Positions 8,954 through 16,910 of a stretch of DNA of 64,000 nucleotides are shown here, piece by piece. Below the pieces are notes generated by a model that was given only the letters and a program-made list of their open reading frames with translations, made no database searches and was not told the DNA's origin. Position 1 is the stretch's first letter. The number at the start of each line of letters is the position of its first letter. Source of the stretch: Limibacillus halophilus (GTDB taxonomy: Bacteria; Pseudomonadota; Alphaproteobacteria; Kiloniellales; CECT-8803); assembly GCF_014191775.1 (NCBI RefSeq), contig NZ_JACHXA010000003.1:310001-374000 (forward strand), given 5' to 3'. The position numbers were made by a program, and so were the translations under genes.

Positions 8954-9138
8954 GACGCTTGGATCGCACCCAAATCTGTCCGAAAAAGGGCCGTAGTTCG
9001 ACCATTCGCAAGAAGGTCGCATAGTGGTGCTGGCGTCGGCAACCGAACAATGGCACATGGGTCGCTGTATGAAAGGGCGCGCGCGGCATTGTCTCGGGTG
9101 CGCCGAGCCGTCACAGTTCCCCCTGGAAAGGACCCAAC

Positions 9139-9804
9139 TTGAAACGTAACTGCCTGCTTTTCGACCTGGACGGAACACTCGTGCACAGCGCACCCGATCT
9201 TGCCGCCAGCCTGAATCGGCGCCTGGAAGCCCTGGGCCGAACGACGCTGGACCTGGAGGCCGTCACTGCCATGGTCGGCAATGGTTTCCAGAAGCTGCTG
9301 GAGCGCGCCTTGCTGGCGACTGGCGGGCCTTTGCCCCAGGCGGAATTCGAGGCCGTGAACGCCGCCGGTCTGGCCGATTATTTCGAGAACGCCACGACCC
9401 TGACCCGCCCCTACCCCGGCGTTGCGGCGACCTTGAAGGCGCTCAAAGATCAGGGTTGCCGGATGGCTGTCTGCACCAACAAGCCGGTGGCACCCTCATG
9501 GCGGATTCTGGAAGACCTGGGACTGGCCGGTTTCTTCGAGGCGCTGGCCGGCGGTGACTCCTACACGGTACGCAAGCCCGACCCCGGCCATATCAAGGCC
9601 CTGCTCGAAGAGATGGGCGTGGCCCCAAGAGGAGCCGTCATGATTGGCGACAGCAGCAACGACCTCCTTGCCGCCCGTGGCGCGGGCCTCCCGACCGTGC
9701 TTTTGACCTACGGTTATTGTCCCGAGGGCGCCGCCAACCTGCGGCCGGACGCGCTGGCCGAGAGCTTCACGGAACTGCCTGAAATCCTGCGGCGGCTTCC
9801 TTGA
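9139..9804 (+). CDS. gph: Phosphoglycolate phosphatase (HAD family)
   Basis: A 221-residue HAD hydrolase. Motif I is LLFDLDGTLVHSAPDLAAS (nucleophile Asp near residue 9), motif II VCTNKP, motif III Lys in VRKPDPGHI, and motif IV MIGDSSNDLLAARGAG. The helical cap lies between motifs I and II. The start is a TTG preceded by GGAAAGGA. The family removes 2-phosphoglycolate made by DNA repair or oxygenase side reactions. Related HAD phosphatases can look alike, so the substrate is a family-level inference. It is divergent from glmU and followed by tRNA-Val. Confidence 0.9.
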   Translation: MKRNCLLFDLDGTLVHSAPDLAASLNRRLEALGRTTLDLEAVTAMVGNGFQKLLERALLATGGPLPQAEFEAVNAAGLADYFENATTLTRPYPGVAATLKALKDQGCRMAVCTNKPVAPSWRILEDLGLAGFFEALAGGDSYTVRKPDPGHIKALLEEMGVAPRGAVMIGDSSNDLLAARGAGLPTVLLTYGYCPEGAANLRPDALAESFTELPEILRRLP

Positions 9805-9862
9805 CAGCCGCGCGCGCCTGGAATACATCAGGCCACCCACCGGCCTGAACGGCCAGGATAAA

Positions 9863-9937
9863 GGGCGCGTAGCTCAGCGGGAGAGCACTGCCTTCACACG
9901 GCAGGGGTCGCTGGTTCAATCCCAGCCGCGCCCACCA
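9863..9937 (+). tRNA. tRNA-Val (anticodon CAC)
   Basis: A 75-base cloverleaf with encoded CCA. The acceptor stem is GGGCGCG/CGCGCCC, the D arm GCTC/GAGC, the anticodon stem CTGCC/GGCAG with loop TTCACAC (anticodon CAC), and the T arm GCTGG/CCAGC with loop TTCAATC. Outside the anticodon arm it is identical to the tRNA-Val(GAC) gene at 58078-58152. Its 3' end borders an AT-rich two-gene island, but I could not find a duplicated 3' end (att repeat) on the far side. Confidence 0.97.
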
Positions 9938-9971
9938 TATTTTTGATGGGATAGAGCTTTGTATGAGTGTG

Positions 9972-9999
9972 CGCTTTGGGTTCACTTGAACCCAAAGCG
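9972..9999. repeat. Perfect 12-bp inverted repeat between tRNA-Val and the AT-rich island
   Basis: CGCTTTGGGTTC and GAACCCAAAGCG form a flawless stem around the loop ACTT. There is no T-run on either side, so it is not a standard intrinsic terminator. It lies 34 bases past the tRNA end and 86 bases from the stop of the HEPN gene. It could end transcription of tRNA or island genes, or be an integration or REP-like element. No second copy was noticed in the window. Confidence 0.8.
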
Positions 10000-10085
10000 A
10001 CGCAATTCCACGTGTGGGAAAGGAGAAAGTGATGAGTGACATAGTGGTTCTTTGTTTAGCAAAAGCTCCAAGCGAAAAAACGCCA

Positions 10086-10733
10086 TCAATTCGCAATTAG
10101 GTTTGCAAGCTTCTCGAATTCTCCAATGTACTTCTGGATATAGAATTGGTGTGGATTGAGTTTATCTGGCATGAGCAAAAATTGTCCGATTCGAAGCTCG
10201 TTTGGCGGCACAGCTTTTAGTTCATTTTGCAAAACCTTTAAGTACCCGGAATAGCTCTCACGGGAATTGTGAGCATGGTGGTTTCTCAGTCGCTTTAAAT
10301 TTCTAAGAAGGTTCATATTAGCCGTATACACACTTTTGATTGGCTCCCCATCTTTTAGATACAATTCCGACCGGGAAACGACGGTATCTGGAGTGGTCCA
10401 ATCTAGGAAATTTTGCGAGGATTTTATCATATCTACCGCATGCCAATAGCTCTTTGGCGCTATGTAGGATTGCGCCGTATTACCACTGAGCGAAGATTTT
10501 CCCATACAATATAGTATGAAAACTTCTTCAATGAAAATTTCATACGACCTAAATAATTCAAAGAATATAGATGCTTCCACGACCTCCAATTGAATAATTG
10601 AAAGAGTTCCAATTTTTGGACGCCTTGGCGCAGTGGACAATCGCTTTCGACTATCTGCCTCCAAGGCTTTAAGGCGATTCGCTGTCCGCAGAAAAGTCGC
10701 CAGGCTCGCGGATATTTTTCTTCTTAAAGCCAA
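10086..10733 (-). CDS. HEPN-domain protein, probable RNase toxin or effector
   Basis: A 215-residue, mostly helical protein. Residues 148-157 read RLRNHHAHNS, giving the R-N-x3-H signature (Arg150, Asn151, His155) of catalytic HEPN ribonucleases. An upstream helix with LFRSYEIFIEEVF (61-73) fits the first HEPN helices seen in MAE_28990- or RiboL-PSP-type members. The start is TTG, 10 bases after the stop of the DUF262 gene and preceded by TTAAGGTG. No ATG is available because a stop lies just upstream in frame. The gene is far more AT-rich than its neighbours and uses A/T-ending codons, which suggests recent acquisition. A non-nuclease role cannot be excluded. Confidence 0.7.
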   Translation of the reverse strand: MALRRKISASLATFLRTANRLKALEADSRKRLSTAPRRPKIGTLSIIQLEVVEASIFFELFRSYEIFIEEVFILYCMGKSSLSGNTAQSYIAPKSYWHAVDMIKSSQNFLDWTTPDTVVSRSELYLKDGEPIKSVYTANMNLLRNLKRLRNHHAHNSRESYSGYLKVLQNELKAVPPNELRIGQFLLMPDKLNPHQFYIQKYIGEFEKLANLIAN

Positions 10734-10743
10734 AACTCACACC

Positions 10744-11808
10744 TTAAGTTGAGAGCGCTTGGCCAAGTTTCAGGCAAATAAACTCAGATCTAAATTTCCT
10801 TGATGCCGTGTCAGTCGTCGCTCTACGCGAACGGTCGATAAATAATTCAAATTCCTCGGGTATATCTAAATCATGACTTGCTGAAGTATACTCATCGTAT
10901 CTCGCGCTTATTTCATCCAAAACCACTCGTATTTTACCGATATCTTTCGGTTTTATTTTTATTTTTTCAACTTCAATATTATCAACTCCATGCAAGAAAT
11001 GAGATATAGATAAAAATAACGAATAAAAAAGCTGTATTCTTGACCAATTTGTTAGAGCCATTTCTCCATTTGGATATATAGCTGATACATACCTTGCTGT
11101 ATCATAGAAAATTTCTGCTTTTTCTTCTAAAGGACCAGATTCATCTTCAAATCTTTTATAGTAAGTTTCAACATTTTTGTTAGTTTGGACACCACCAATC
11201 AATGATGTAAGCAAATCAGAAGCCAACTCTGCTTCCGCCATCCGATTGACACTACTTTTTGTCAACACCTTAGATTCTATAAGATATTCAACGATGTCAT
11301 ACCCAAGGCGGTAGGCTGTCTGTTTAAAGAATCCTAAATACTTTGCATTTCTAGATTCTTGGCCATTTAATTTAACAGTATAAGTATTTATTCTCGCAAA
11401 TATATCCAGTATTTCTTTGTATGGTATGTCATACAGCAAATCAACGCCTATTTCATACTTAAGAAACTCATTTCTCTCCTCAGGAGAAAGACTTTCAAAG
11501 ACTTTTCCTGCATGTCTTTTACTGTGCGCTCTAGATATCTTAAAATTACCATCATAGAAATCTAGAATGGCTCGGAGCCGTTGTTGGCCGTCAACGACAA
11601 TCCTCACATTTCGTTTACTCTCTAACTTTTGAGTTAACAGCATCTTTGGTATGGGTTTACCTCGAAGAATTGTATCCACGAGGTATGACTTTGCTTTCTC
11701 AGTCCATACCGAACGCCTTTGAAACTCTGGAGACAAATCTAAAAGGTTTGTGTCACGCCACTCGATAAAATCCGAAATGTTATATACCCGTGTGTCAAAA
11801 TTTTTCAT
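10744..11808 (-). CDS. DUF262 (GmrS/ParB-like) domain protein
   Basis: A 354-residue protein. The N-terminal half carries the DUF262 hallmarks: LSPEFQRRSVW (25-35), then VVDGQQRLRAIL (71-82) with the DGQQR nucleotide-handling motif, then IFARINTYTVKLNGQESRNA around residues 135-155. The usual C-terminal HNH half (DUF1524) of GmrSD enzymes is missing. The second half is helical and unassigned. It is the first gene of a two-gene operon with the HEPN protein, and both are strikingly AT-rich. DUF262 proteins act in type IV restriction (GmrSD, BrxU) and other anti-phage systems, so this one probably senses or gates the HEPN partner. That role is an inference. Confidence 0.85.
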   Translation of the reverse strand: MKNFDTRVYNISDFIEWRDTNLLDLSPEFQRRSVWTEKAKSYLVDTILRGKPIPKMLLTQKLESKRNVRIVVDGQQRLRAILDFYDGNFKISRAHSKRHAGKVFESLSPEERNEFLKYEIGVDLLYDIPYKEILDIFARINTYTVKLNGQESRNAKYLGFFKQTAYRLGYDIVEYLIESKVLTKSSVNRMAEAELASDLLTSLIGGVQTNKNVETYYKRFEDESGPLEEKAEIFYDTARYVSAIYPNGEMALTNWSRIQLFYSLFLSISHFLHGVDNIEVEKIKIKPKDIGKIRVVLDEISARYDEYTSASHDLDIPEEFELFIDRSRRATTDTASRKFRSEFICLKLGQALST

Positions 11809-12041
11809 TTTGGTCGCTCTCAGTAAGATCTGTTATCGAGTTGAAAATTATAGCCTGCGCCAGCAAACTCGAACAAGATGATCTGCTTGATCATCGGCTT
11901 TTGCTCTCTATTATCAAATGTGCCTTTTTTATGTAACCGCGGCAGATACGTAAGAATTTATTAAACAATAACGCAAATACTCCACAAACAGGCGCCACAC
12001 CATAACGGCGCGAACGCCCCAGGCGATGTGGAGAGAAAAAA

Positions 12042-14549
12042 ATGGCGACGGAAGCGACCTCGGCAACGCAGGCCGGGAATTCATCTGCGCAAACAAAGAA
12101 TGAAAACCAGGCGAGCGCCGACGAGCGCGCCGTCGATACACTGCAAGCTGAGAACCCGGATTCCAGTGAGGAGTCAAGCGGCGAGGCCGCCGTTGAAACG
12201 TCGGTACAGGATATCGGCGAAGCACCCCAGGTCATTGCCCAGGCAATAACCCCGGAGACCGCAGCACAGGCCGACGGCGACCCCGCCGATGCGGTAGAGC
12301 AAAGCAGCCCAGCCGCGGTTCAGTTGGTAGAGACACCGTCGTCGGTCTCCAGCGCGGATGAAGCGCTGCTGAGTGATGCCATCGCTGCCAGCCTCGGTTT
12401 GGAGCCGGCAGCAGGCCCCTCCGATGCACAGCAAACCCCCGAAGCCACGGTCGAAGGAGGGGGCGGCGAATTTGAAACAGCCAGCGTCCAGGGACTGACC
12501 GCCCTTAGCGCGCTGAACCTACTTGGCGATGAGAATTACGCGTTCGGGGAGTTACCCGAACTAACGAACAGCGATCTTCCCTTTGCACGCCAGGCTGGCC
12601 AAGAAGCTCCTGTACAAGGCAGCGAGGGAAACCCCGATCCCGGCGGCAATCCTGACCCCGGCGGCAATCCCGATCCGGGTGGCAACCCCGACCCGGGTGG
12701 TAACCCCGACCCCGGCGGCAATCCCGACCCGGGTGGTAACCCCGACCCCGGCGGCAATCCCGACCTGGGTGGTAACCCCGACCCCGGCGGCAATCCTGAT
12801 CCCATCGCGCCAACATTAAGCGGCAGCGACAAGGGCCAGGTAAGTGAACTCGGGCTCAAAGGACCCGGTGCTGAAGCCACGAGCGGTTCCTTCGCGATCA
12901 CAGATGCCGATAGCAGCGGGCATAGCATCACTGCGGTATCCTGGGTGAACAGCGAGGGCATAACCCAAACAGCGATCCCGGTTCCATCCGGCAACGGGAG
13001 TGATTTCACTTTCGCCACGGAATACGGGCAGTTCCATGTGTTCCAAGACGCCGGCGGTGTCTGGACCTGGGAATATCAGTTGAACAGCGCAGCCAACCAC
13101 CAGATCGGGGATGGCGACGTCGTGACCGAAAGTCTGTTGGTGCAGATGACCGACGACAGCGGACAGGTCTCCGGCCTCAACGTGGTGGGCAGCGTGGATA
13201 TCGTAGATTCCGTTGTAATGCCGGGTTCAGCCTATCAGGTGGCCAGCAACGCCGCCGGATCGAGCTTGACTGGCGACTTGGGAATCGACCTGGGCCTCGA
13301 TAGCGGACCCCTGCCCACCGGTGTAACCGGCATAACGGCAGACCTTCCCACGGGGTTCACGGCTGGCTCGGCGGTTCTGCAAGGCGACGGTTCTTATGAG
13401 ATGGTTATCGACGGGCCGCAAGGGTCGTCATTCCTGCTGACGGTTCAGCCCGACGGCGCTTACAGTTTCGATGTGATCAATCCATTAATGCCGGACGTTC
13501 ACAGCCTCTCACTGATCGATCTCAATGTGAGCAATAAACCGGTTCCAACAATCGCCGATGTACCGATCGGCGAGAGCGTGGCGGTCGCAACATTCACAGG
13601 ATGGAGTCCGAACAAGGCTGGTGTCCTGGTGGCTGACGACGTCAATTCTTCCGGCCAAGGCATGGGGGTTGGCAACAACATCATCAGCGGCGGCGAAGTC
13701 ATTCACGTGGCCTTTAGCCAACCTGTGGGCAACCTCTCGTTTGATATCAACAAGTTGAGCACAGGTGAGCAGGTCGGTTTTGCAGTCACGTTGGCAGACG
13801 CCGGCGGCACCCAGCTAACCGGCAGCTATGAACTAGTGACCCCCGGACTGACGGAAAGCAACACCCAAACGATTTCCCTGTCCGACGTTTTCTCCGCCTC
13901 TGATATCGCGGCAATGGAAGCGGCGGGAATTCTGGGCATCGACATCAACACCAACGGTACCGGTAGTGATTTCCGGTTGGTGAACATGTCCGTCGGCGAT
14001 TGGAATGCGCCGATGGACGACGTCACCTTCAACTTCTCCGTCCAAGCACAAGACGGCGATGGAGATGCGGCCAGCTCCCTACTGTCCATAACTGTGGACG
14101 CAAGCGCCGATGGCCTTGGCACGATCATGGCTCAAAGCGGCGAGACTTACGCCTTGGGCGGTGCCGCGGACGCTGCAAATGGTCTGGATGACGGTGGACT
14201 GGTGGTCCTCAGCACACTTCCCGCGGAGCCGGTCGTGCTACACGGCTTTGATCTGTCCGATCCGGCCAGTGGCGGTGATACATTGATGCTGGGCGACCTT
14301 CTGACCGGTTTCGGCGGATCGGTGAATGATGCTTTTGGGCTGGGTTACCTTTCAGTCAGTCTCGAAGATCGCACCGGCGACGGAATCGATGACGCCATCC
14401 TTTCGATAGACGCGGACGCCGGTGGCGTGCTGCCGACCTACGAAGTGGTGATCTTCGACGGTGCCTCATCCCTGCCGAACCTGGGGAGCTTCGGCGACGC
14501 AGCGGATGTCCAGGCAGCCCTAGCCGATAACATCAGCCTGACCGTCTGA
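12042..14549 (+). CDS. Large VCBS-like repeat protein, probable type I secretion substrate
   Basis: An 835-residue acidic protein with no N-terminal signal peptide. Residues 1-190 are low-complexity (Glu, Ala, Ser, Gln rich). Residues 196-254 are ten GNPDPG units. From about 260 on, a VCBS/cadherin-like beta domain follows (SGSFAITDADSSGHSITAVS, then FATEYGQFHVFQDAGG and GVWTWEYQLN). A further beta-rich region ends in FNFSVQAQDGDGDAASSLL. The C-terminal 100 residues (GGDTLMLGDLLTGFG, DRTGDGIDDAILSIDADAGG, final hydrophobic LSLTV-like tail NISLTV) resemble a C-terminal type I secretion signal with Ca-binding-like Asp/Gly loops. No ABC/HlyD/TolC genes lie nearby. Likely a surface or secreted adhesin. 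GC-rich, unlike the island before it. The ATG has GGAGAG upstream. Confidence 0.75.
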   Translation: MATEATSATQAGNSSAQTKNENQASADERAVDTLQAENPDSSEESSGEAAVETSVQDIGEAPQVIAQAITPETAAQADGDPADAVEQSSPAAVQLVETPSSVSSADEALLSDAIAASLGLEPAAGPSDAQQTPEATVEGGGGEFETASVQGLTALSALNLLGDENYAFGELPELTNSDLPFARQAGQEAPVQGSEGNPDPGGNPDPGGNPDPGGNPDPGGNPDPGGNPDPGGNPDPGGNPDLGGNPDPGGNPDPIAPTLSGSDKGQVSELGLKGPGAEATSGSFAITDADSSGHSITAVSWVNSEGITQTAIPVPSGNGSDFTFATEYGQFHVFQDAGGVWTWEYQLNSAANHQIGDGDVVTESLLVQMTDDSGQVSGLNVVGSVDIVDSVVMPGSAYQVASNAAGSSLTGDLGIDLGLDSGPLPTGVTGITADLPTGFTAGSAVLQGDGSYEMVIDGPQGSSFLLTVQPDGAYSFDVINPLMPDVHSLSLIDLNVSNKPVPTIADVPIGESVAVATFTGWSPNKAGVLVADDVNSSGQGMGVGNNIISGGEVIHVAFSQPVGNLSFDINKLSTGEQVGFAVTLADAGGTQLTGSYELVTPGLTESNTQTISLSDVFSASDIAAMEAAGILGIDINTNGTGSDFRLVNMSVGDWNAPMDDVTFNFSVQAQDGDGDAASSLLSITVDASADGLGTIMAQSGETYALGGAADAANGLDDGGLVVLSTLPAEPVVLHGFDLSDPASGGDTLMLGDLLTGFGGSVNDAFGLGYLSVSLEDRTGDGIDDAILSIDADAGGVLPTYEVVIFDGASSLPNLGSFGDAADVQAALADNISLTV
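12627..12803 (+). repeat. Tandem 18-bp repeat coding GNPDPG, about 9.8 units
   Basis: Ten successive in-frame units code Gly-Asn-Pro-Asp-Pro-Gly. The eighth is GNPDLG and the last is cut short (GNPDP). Units differ at synonymous positions (aat/aac, ccc/ccg, ggc/ggt), and later units alternate between two types, suggesting expansion of a 36-bp double unit. The Pro/Gly-rich segment probably is an extended linker between the acidic head and the beta domains. Copy number may vary between strains. Confidence 0.95.
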
Positions 14550-14560
14550 TGAACGCTAGT

Positions 14561-14595
14561 CCACCCTTCGGTGTATTTGACACGCCGAAGGGTGG
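14561..14595. terminator. Stable hairpin after the VCBS-like gene
   Basis: CCACCCTTCGG pairs perfectly with CCGAAGGGTGG across a 13-base loop, 12 bases past the stop of the secreted-protein gene. No T-run follows, so it may be a weak terminator or an mRNA 3' end stabiliser. Confidence 0.55.
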
Positions 14596-14708
14596 AAGCC
14601 GGTCCTTTCCGTTGCTACATTCTGGCCGCGAGGTTCGGCGCACTTTTATTTAGTGACAATCGCTCTGCTATTGATTCATTCTGATGAAAGAAAGCGAGTG
14701 TTCAAATC

Positions 14709-15089
14709 ATGAGTTTCGAAGACAAAGTCGGCGCAGGACGACGCAAGCACGTACGTGGCACGGGTGAATGTGAGCTCTACCATAACGGTCAGCGCTACAG
14801 TTTGATCGACTGGTCCGTCGGTGGTTGCGCCGTTTCGGAAACCCTGCCCGGCGTCACCCCAGAAGCCCTGATAGAAGTCGAGCTGGTCGTCTTCGGTCCG
14901 GCAACGCGGCTTTCCCAAAAAATGACTGCGCGCGTCGTGCGCGTCGAATCAGGTGTGACCGCCCTGGAGTTTCAGGGGCTGGATACCGATGAACGGGACC
15001 TGCTGCTGATCGCCCAGGGCGCTTTCTCGAAGAACCTATTTATCCTCAGCGGCGACGACGAAGATGACCCTCTCGGCTCCTTGACCTGA
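14709..15089 (+). CDS. PilZ domain protein (c-di-GMP binding)
   Basis: A 126-residue single-domain PilZ protein. The c-di-GMP contacts are visible: RxxxR in GRRKHVRGTG near residues 11-16 and DxSxxG in LIDWSVGGCAV near residues 36-43. The beta-barrel ends near residue 105, followed by a short acidic tail (SGDDEDDPLG). With no output domain it probably works by protein contact. It lies between the probable secreted adhesin and a diguanylate cyclase, so c-di-GMP control of surface attachment is a reasonable inference. The gene has its own upstream region (14600-14708). Confidence 0.85.
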   Translation: MSFEDKVGAGRRKHVRGTGECELYHNGQRYSLIDWSVGGCAVSETLPGVTPEALIEVELVVFGPATRLSQKMTARVVRVESGVTALEFQGLDTDERDLLLIAQGAFSKNLFILSGDDEDDPLGSLT

Positions 15090-15140
15090 TAGGCCTCATT
15101 CGACTTATTTAAAGCCCGGTCAACACCGTCCCCATCGCCG

Positions 15141-15488
15141 TCAGGAGGCCCCTCCAGCTACCTGGAAGCCCTTGATCATCTTCTTGGCCGACTTCATGGC
15201 CTCCATACCTTCTTTCGAAGAAACCGCCACAGTCGTTCGCAGATTTGTGACGCCGCCGGTCGCCCCAGCGACCATGAGCGCCGCCATCGTATCAACCTCG
15301 CTTCGGCCCTTGCCACCTTCCATGATTACCAGGAAATCGTACTCCCCGAATGTGATGTAATAGCCGATGAGCTTCGCGCCCGCAGCGGCCGCCAGCTTCG
15401 CCACGGCTTTGGAGCGATCCTCCGGCTTATTCAGCATCCCCGCCATGGACTTTTGCGAGTAGCAACCTTGCGTAATGTAGTAGGTCAT
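15141..15488 (-). CDS. GYD domain-containing protein
   Basis: A 115-residue protein from the start at 15488 (MTYYITQGCYSQKSMAGML), which has GGGAGG 10 bases upstream. A longer frame from 15524 has no site. The family motif GEYDFLVIMEG is at about residues 45-55. GYD proteins form a small ferredoxin-like dimeric fold like that of antibiotic monooxygenase-like proteins and have no established reaction. The gene converges on the PilZ gene. The 260 bases upstream to 15784 hold no gene but are AT-rich in part. Confidence 0.85.
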   Translation of the reverse strand: MTYYITQGCYSQKSMAGMLNKPEDRSKAVAKLAAAAGAKLIGYYITFGEYDFLVIMEGGKGRSEVDTMAALMVAGATGGVTNLRTTVAVSSKEGMEAMKSAKKMIKGFQVAGGAS

Positions 15489-15784
15489 GGTGGTTCTCCC
15501 TCCCAGGCCCGCCACACAATGCACGCAGGCCGCTGGTATGGATCATAGTCCAGAATCAATAACATTCGAAAAATTTGGGCTATTTGAACGCAAATCTGCG
15601 CTTCTCGATCAAGATTCCAGAGGCACCTTCACGCTGTCTGTTTAACTTTTATTTAGATTTTTAGTGATATTGTCCGCGTTCCATGATGATGAGCGGCTAC
15701 AACGCACGCCAATAAGAAACGAATAATCAACTATACGGGCGAAACCGAACCTTACGGTCGCCCGAAGGACAGAAGGATTGGCAG

Positions 15785-16804
15785 TTGGTTGGGTATCAGG
15801 CGGCAAAGATGACCGAGGAACCGGAAAGCGCTTATGAATGCCAGCTTGAAGCTGACCGGCTGCGCGCTTTACGACGCTATGAAGTACTCGACACGCCGCC
15901 AGAGGAGTCCTTCGATCGCATCACAAGGCTGGTGCAGGCTGTGCTTCAGACACCTATCGCCCTGGTGTCCCTTCTGGATGAATCCCGTCAGTGGTTCAAA
16001 TCGTGCCAGGGATTGGATGTTCGCGAAACGCCGCGAGACATTTCGTTCTGCACCCACGCAATCAGGAATGATGAACCATTGATCGTCGAAGACGCACTGA
16101 ACGATGCGCGCTTTGCAAAGAATCCGCTGGTGGTAAACGATCCCAACATCCGCTTTTACGCGGGTGTCCCACTACACACGCCGGATGGTTACCGCTTAGG
16201 CACGCTTTGCGCTATCGACCGCCAACCACGCGAGATAAGCCCGGCACAGCTCGCGGTCCTTCAGGATCTGGCGCGTATCGTGGTTGATGAGTTGGAGTTG
16301 CGCTCGATTGCCCGGATCGACCCCCTGACCGGTTTGATGACGCGACGCAGTTTTGACCTCGATACCGCCAAGGAAGTCGCTCGCTACAAACGCTATGGTT
16401 CCGCCCTGACTTGCATCAAGCTGGACCTCGATCATTTCAAGGCCATCAATGACACTTTCGGACACGCTGGTGGCGATGCCGTTCTAAGAGAGATCGGCTT
16501 GATTCTGAAGTCGGCGTTCCGTGAAGCCGACGTCGTTGGACGTCTGGGCGGCGAAGAGTTCTGCATAGCCCTGGCGGAGACCAAACCGGAACGCGCGCGC
16601 ATTATCGCTGAACGAATCCGTGCAAAAATCGAGGGACGGGAAATTCCGTACCAGGGAGAGATCATCAAGGTCACAGCCAGCCTGGGTGTAGCGGGCATCA
16701 CACAGCAAGACCAAGCTTTCGCGGATATCATAGGCCGAGCGGACAGTGCCCTTTACAAGGCCAAGACCGATGGCCGCAATCGTGTCGTCGCCTTCCCCTT
16801 CTAA
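15785..16804 (+). CDS. GAF-GGDEF diguanylate cyclase
   Basis: 339 residues from a TTG start preceded by GAAGGAT. An in-frame ATG at 15809 is the alternative. The N-terminal GAF sensor covers about residues 20-165 (PIALVSLLDESRQWFKS, FCTHAIRND, FYAGVPLHTPDGYRLGTLC). The GGDEF domain covers about 175-335, with the active site GRLGGEEF. An allosteric I-site RxxD (READ) sits five residues ahead, so product inhibition is expected. No membrane segment is present, hence it is cytosolic. It makes c-di-GMP and may serve the PilZ protein upstream. A hairpin (GGGCG...CGCCC, 15737-15763) precedes the start. Confidence 0.93.
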   Translation: MVGYQAAKMTEEPESAYECQLEADRLRALRRYEVLDTPPEESFDRITRLVQAVLQTPIALVSLLDESRQWFKSCQGLDVRETPRDISFCTHAIRNDEPLIVEDALNDARFAKNPLVVNDPNIRFYAGVPLHTPDGYRLGTLCAIDRQPREISPAQLAVLQDLARIVVDELELRSIARIDPLTGLMTRRSFDLDTAKEVARYKRYGSALTCIKLDLDHFKAINDTFGHAGGDAVLREIGLILKSAFREADVVGRLGGEEFCIALAETKPERARIIAERIRAKIEGREIPYQGEIIKVTASLGVAGITQQDQAFADIIGRADSALYKAKTDGRNRVVAFPF

Positions 16805-16910
16805 CGCTTGGCACAAGGCGTCGCCTCCTTCCGAAACGTCAAAGCCCTAGCCTTTCCTCAACTTGGCTCTCTAGTATGAAGGGCGGCGTTGGAAAAGGGA
16901 GAGGAAGAAC

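Noticed and set aside
8954-9193. N-terminal extension of glmU
   Set aside because: Would overlap the divergent gph gene and add unrelated sequence. ATG 8953 gives the normal GlmU length.
9938-12041. Island as an integrative element with att sites
   Set aside because: No integrase gene and no direct repeat of the tRNA 3' end was found at the far side. Kept only as a possible acquired module.
12627-12803. The 18-bp tandem repeat as a CRISPR array
   Set aside because: Units are contiguous without unique spacers and stay in frame within a coding sequence.
15737-15763. Hairpin just before the diguanylate cyclase as a c-di-GMP riboswitch
   Set aside because: It is only a short interrupted stem (GGGCG/CGCCC, ACCG/CGGT) and lacks the conserved GEMM core.
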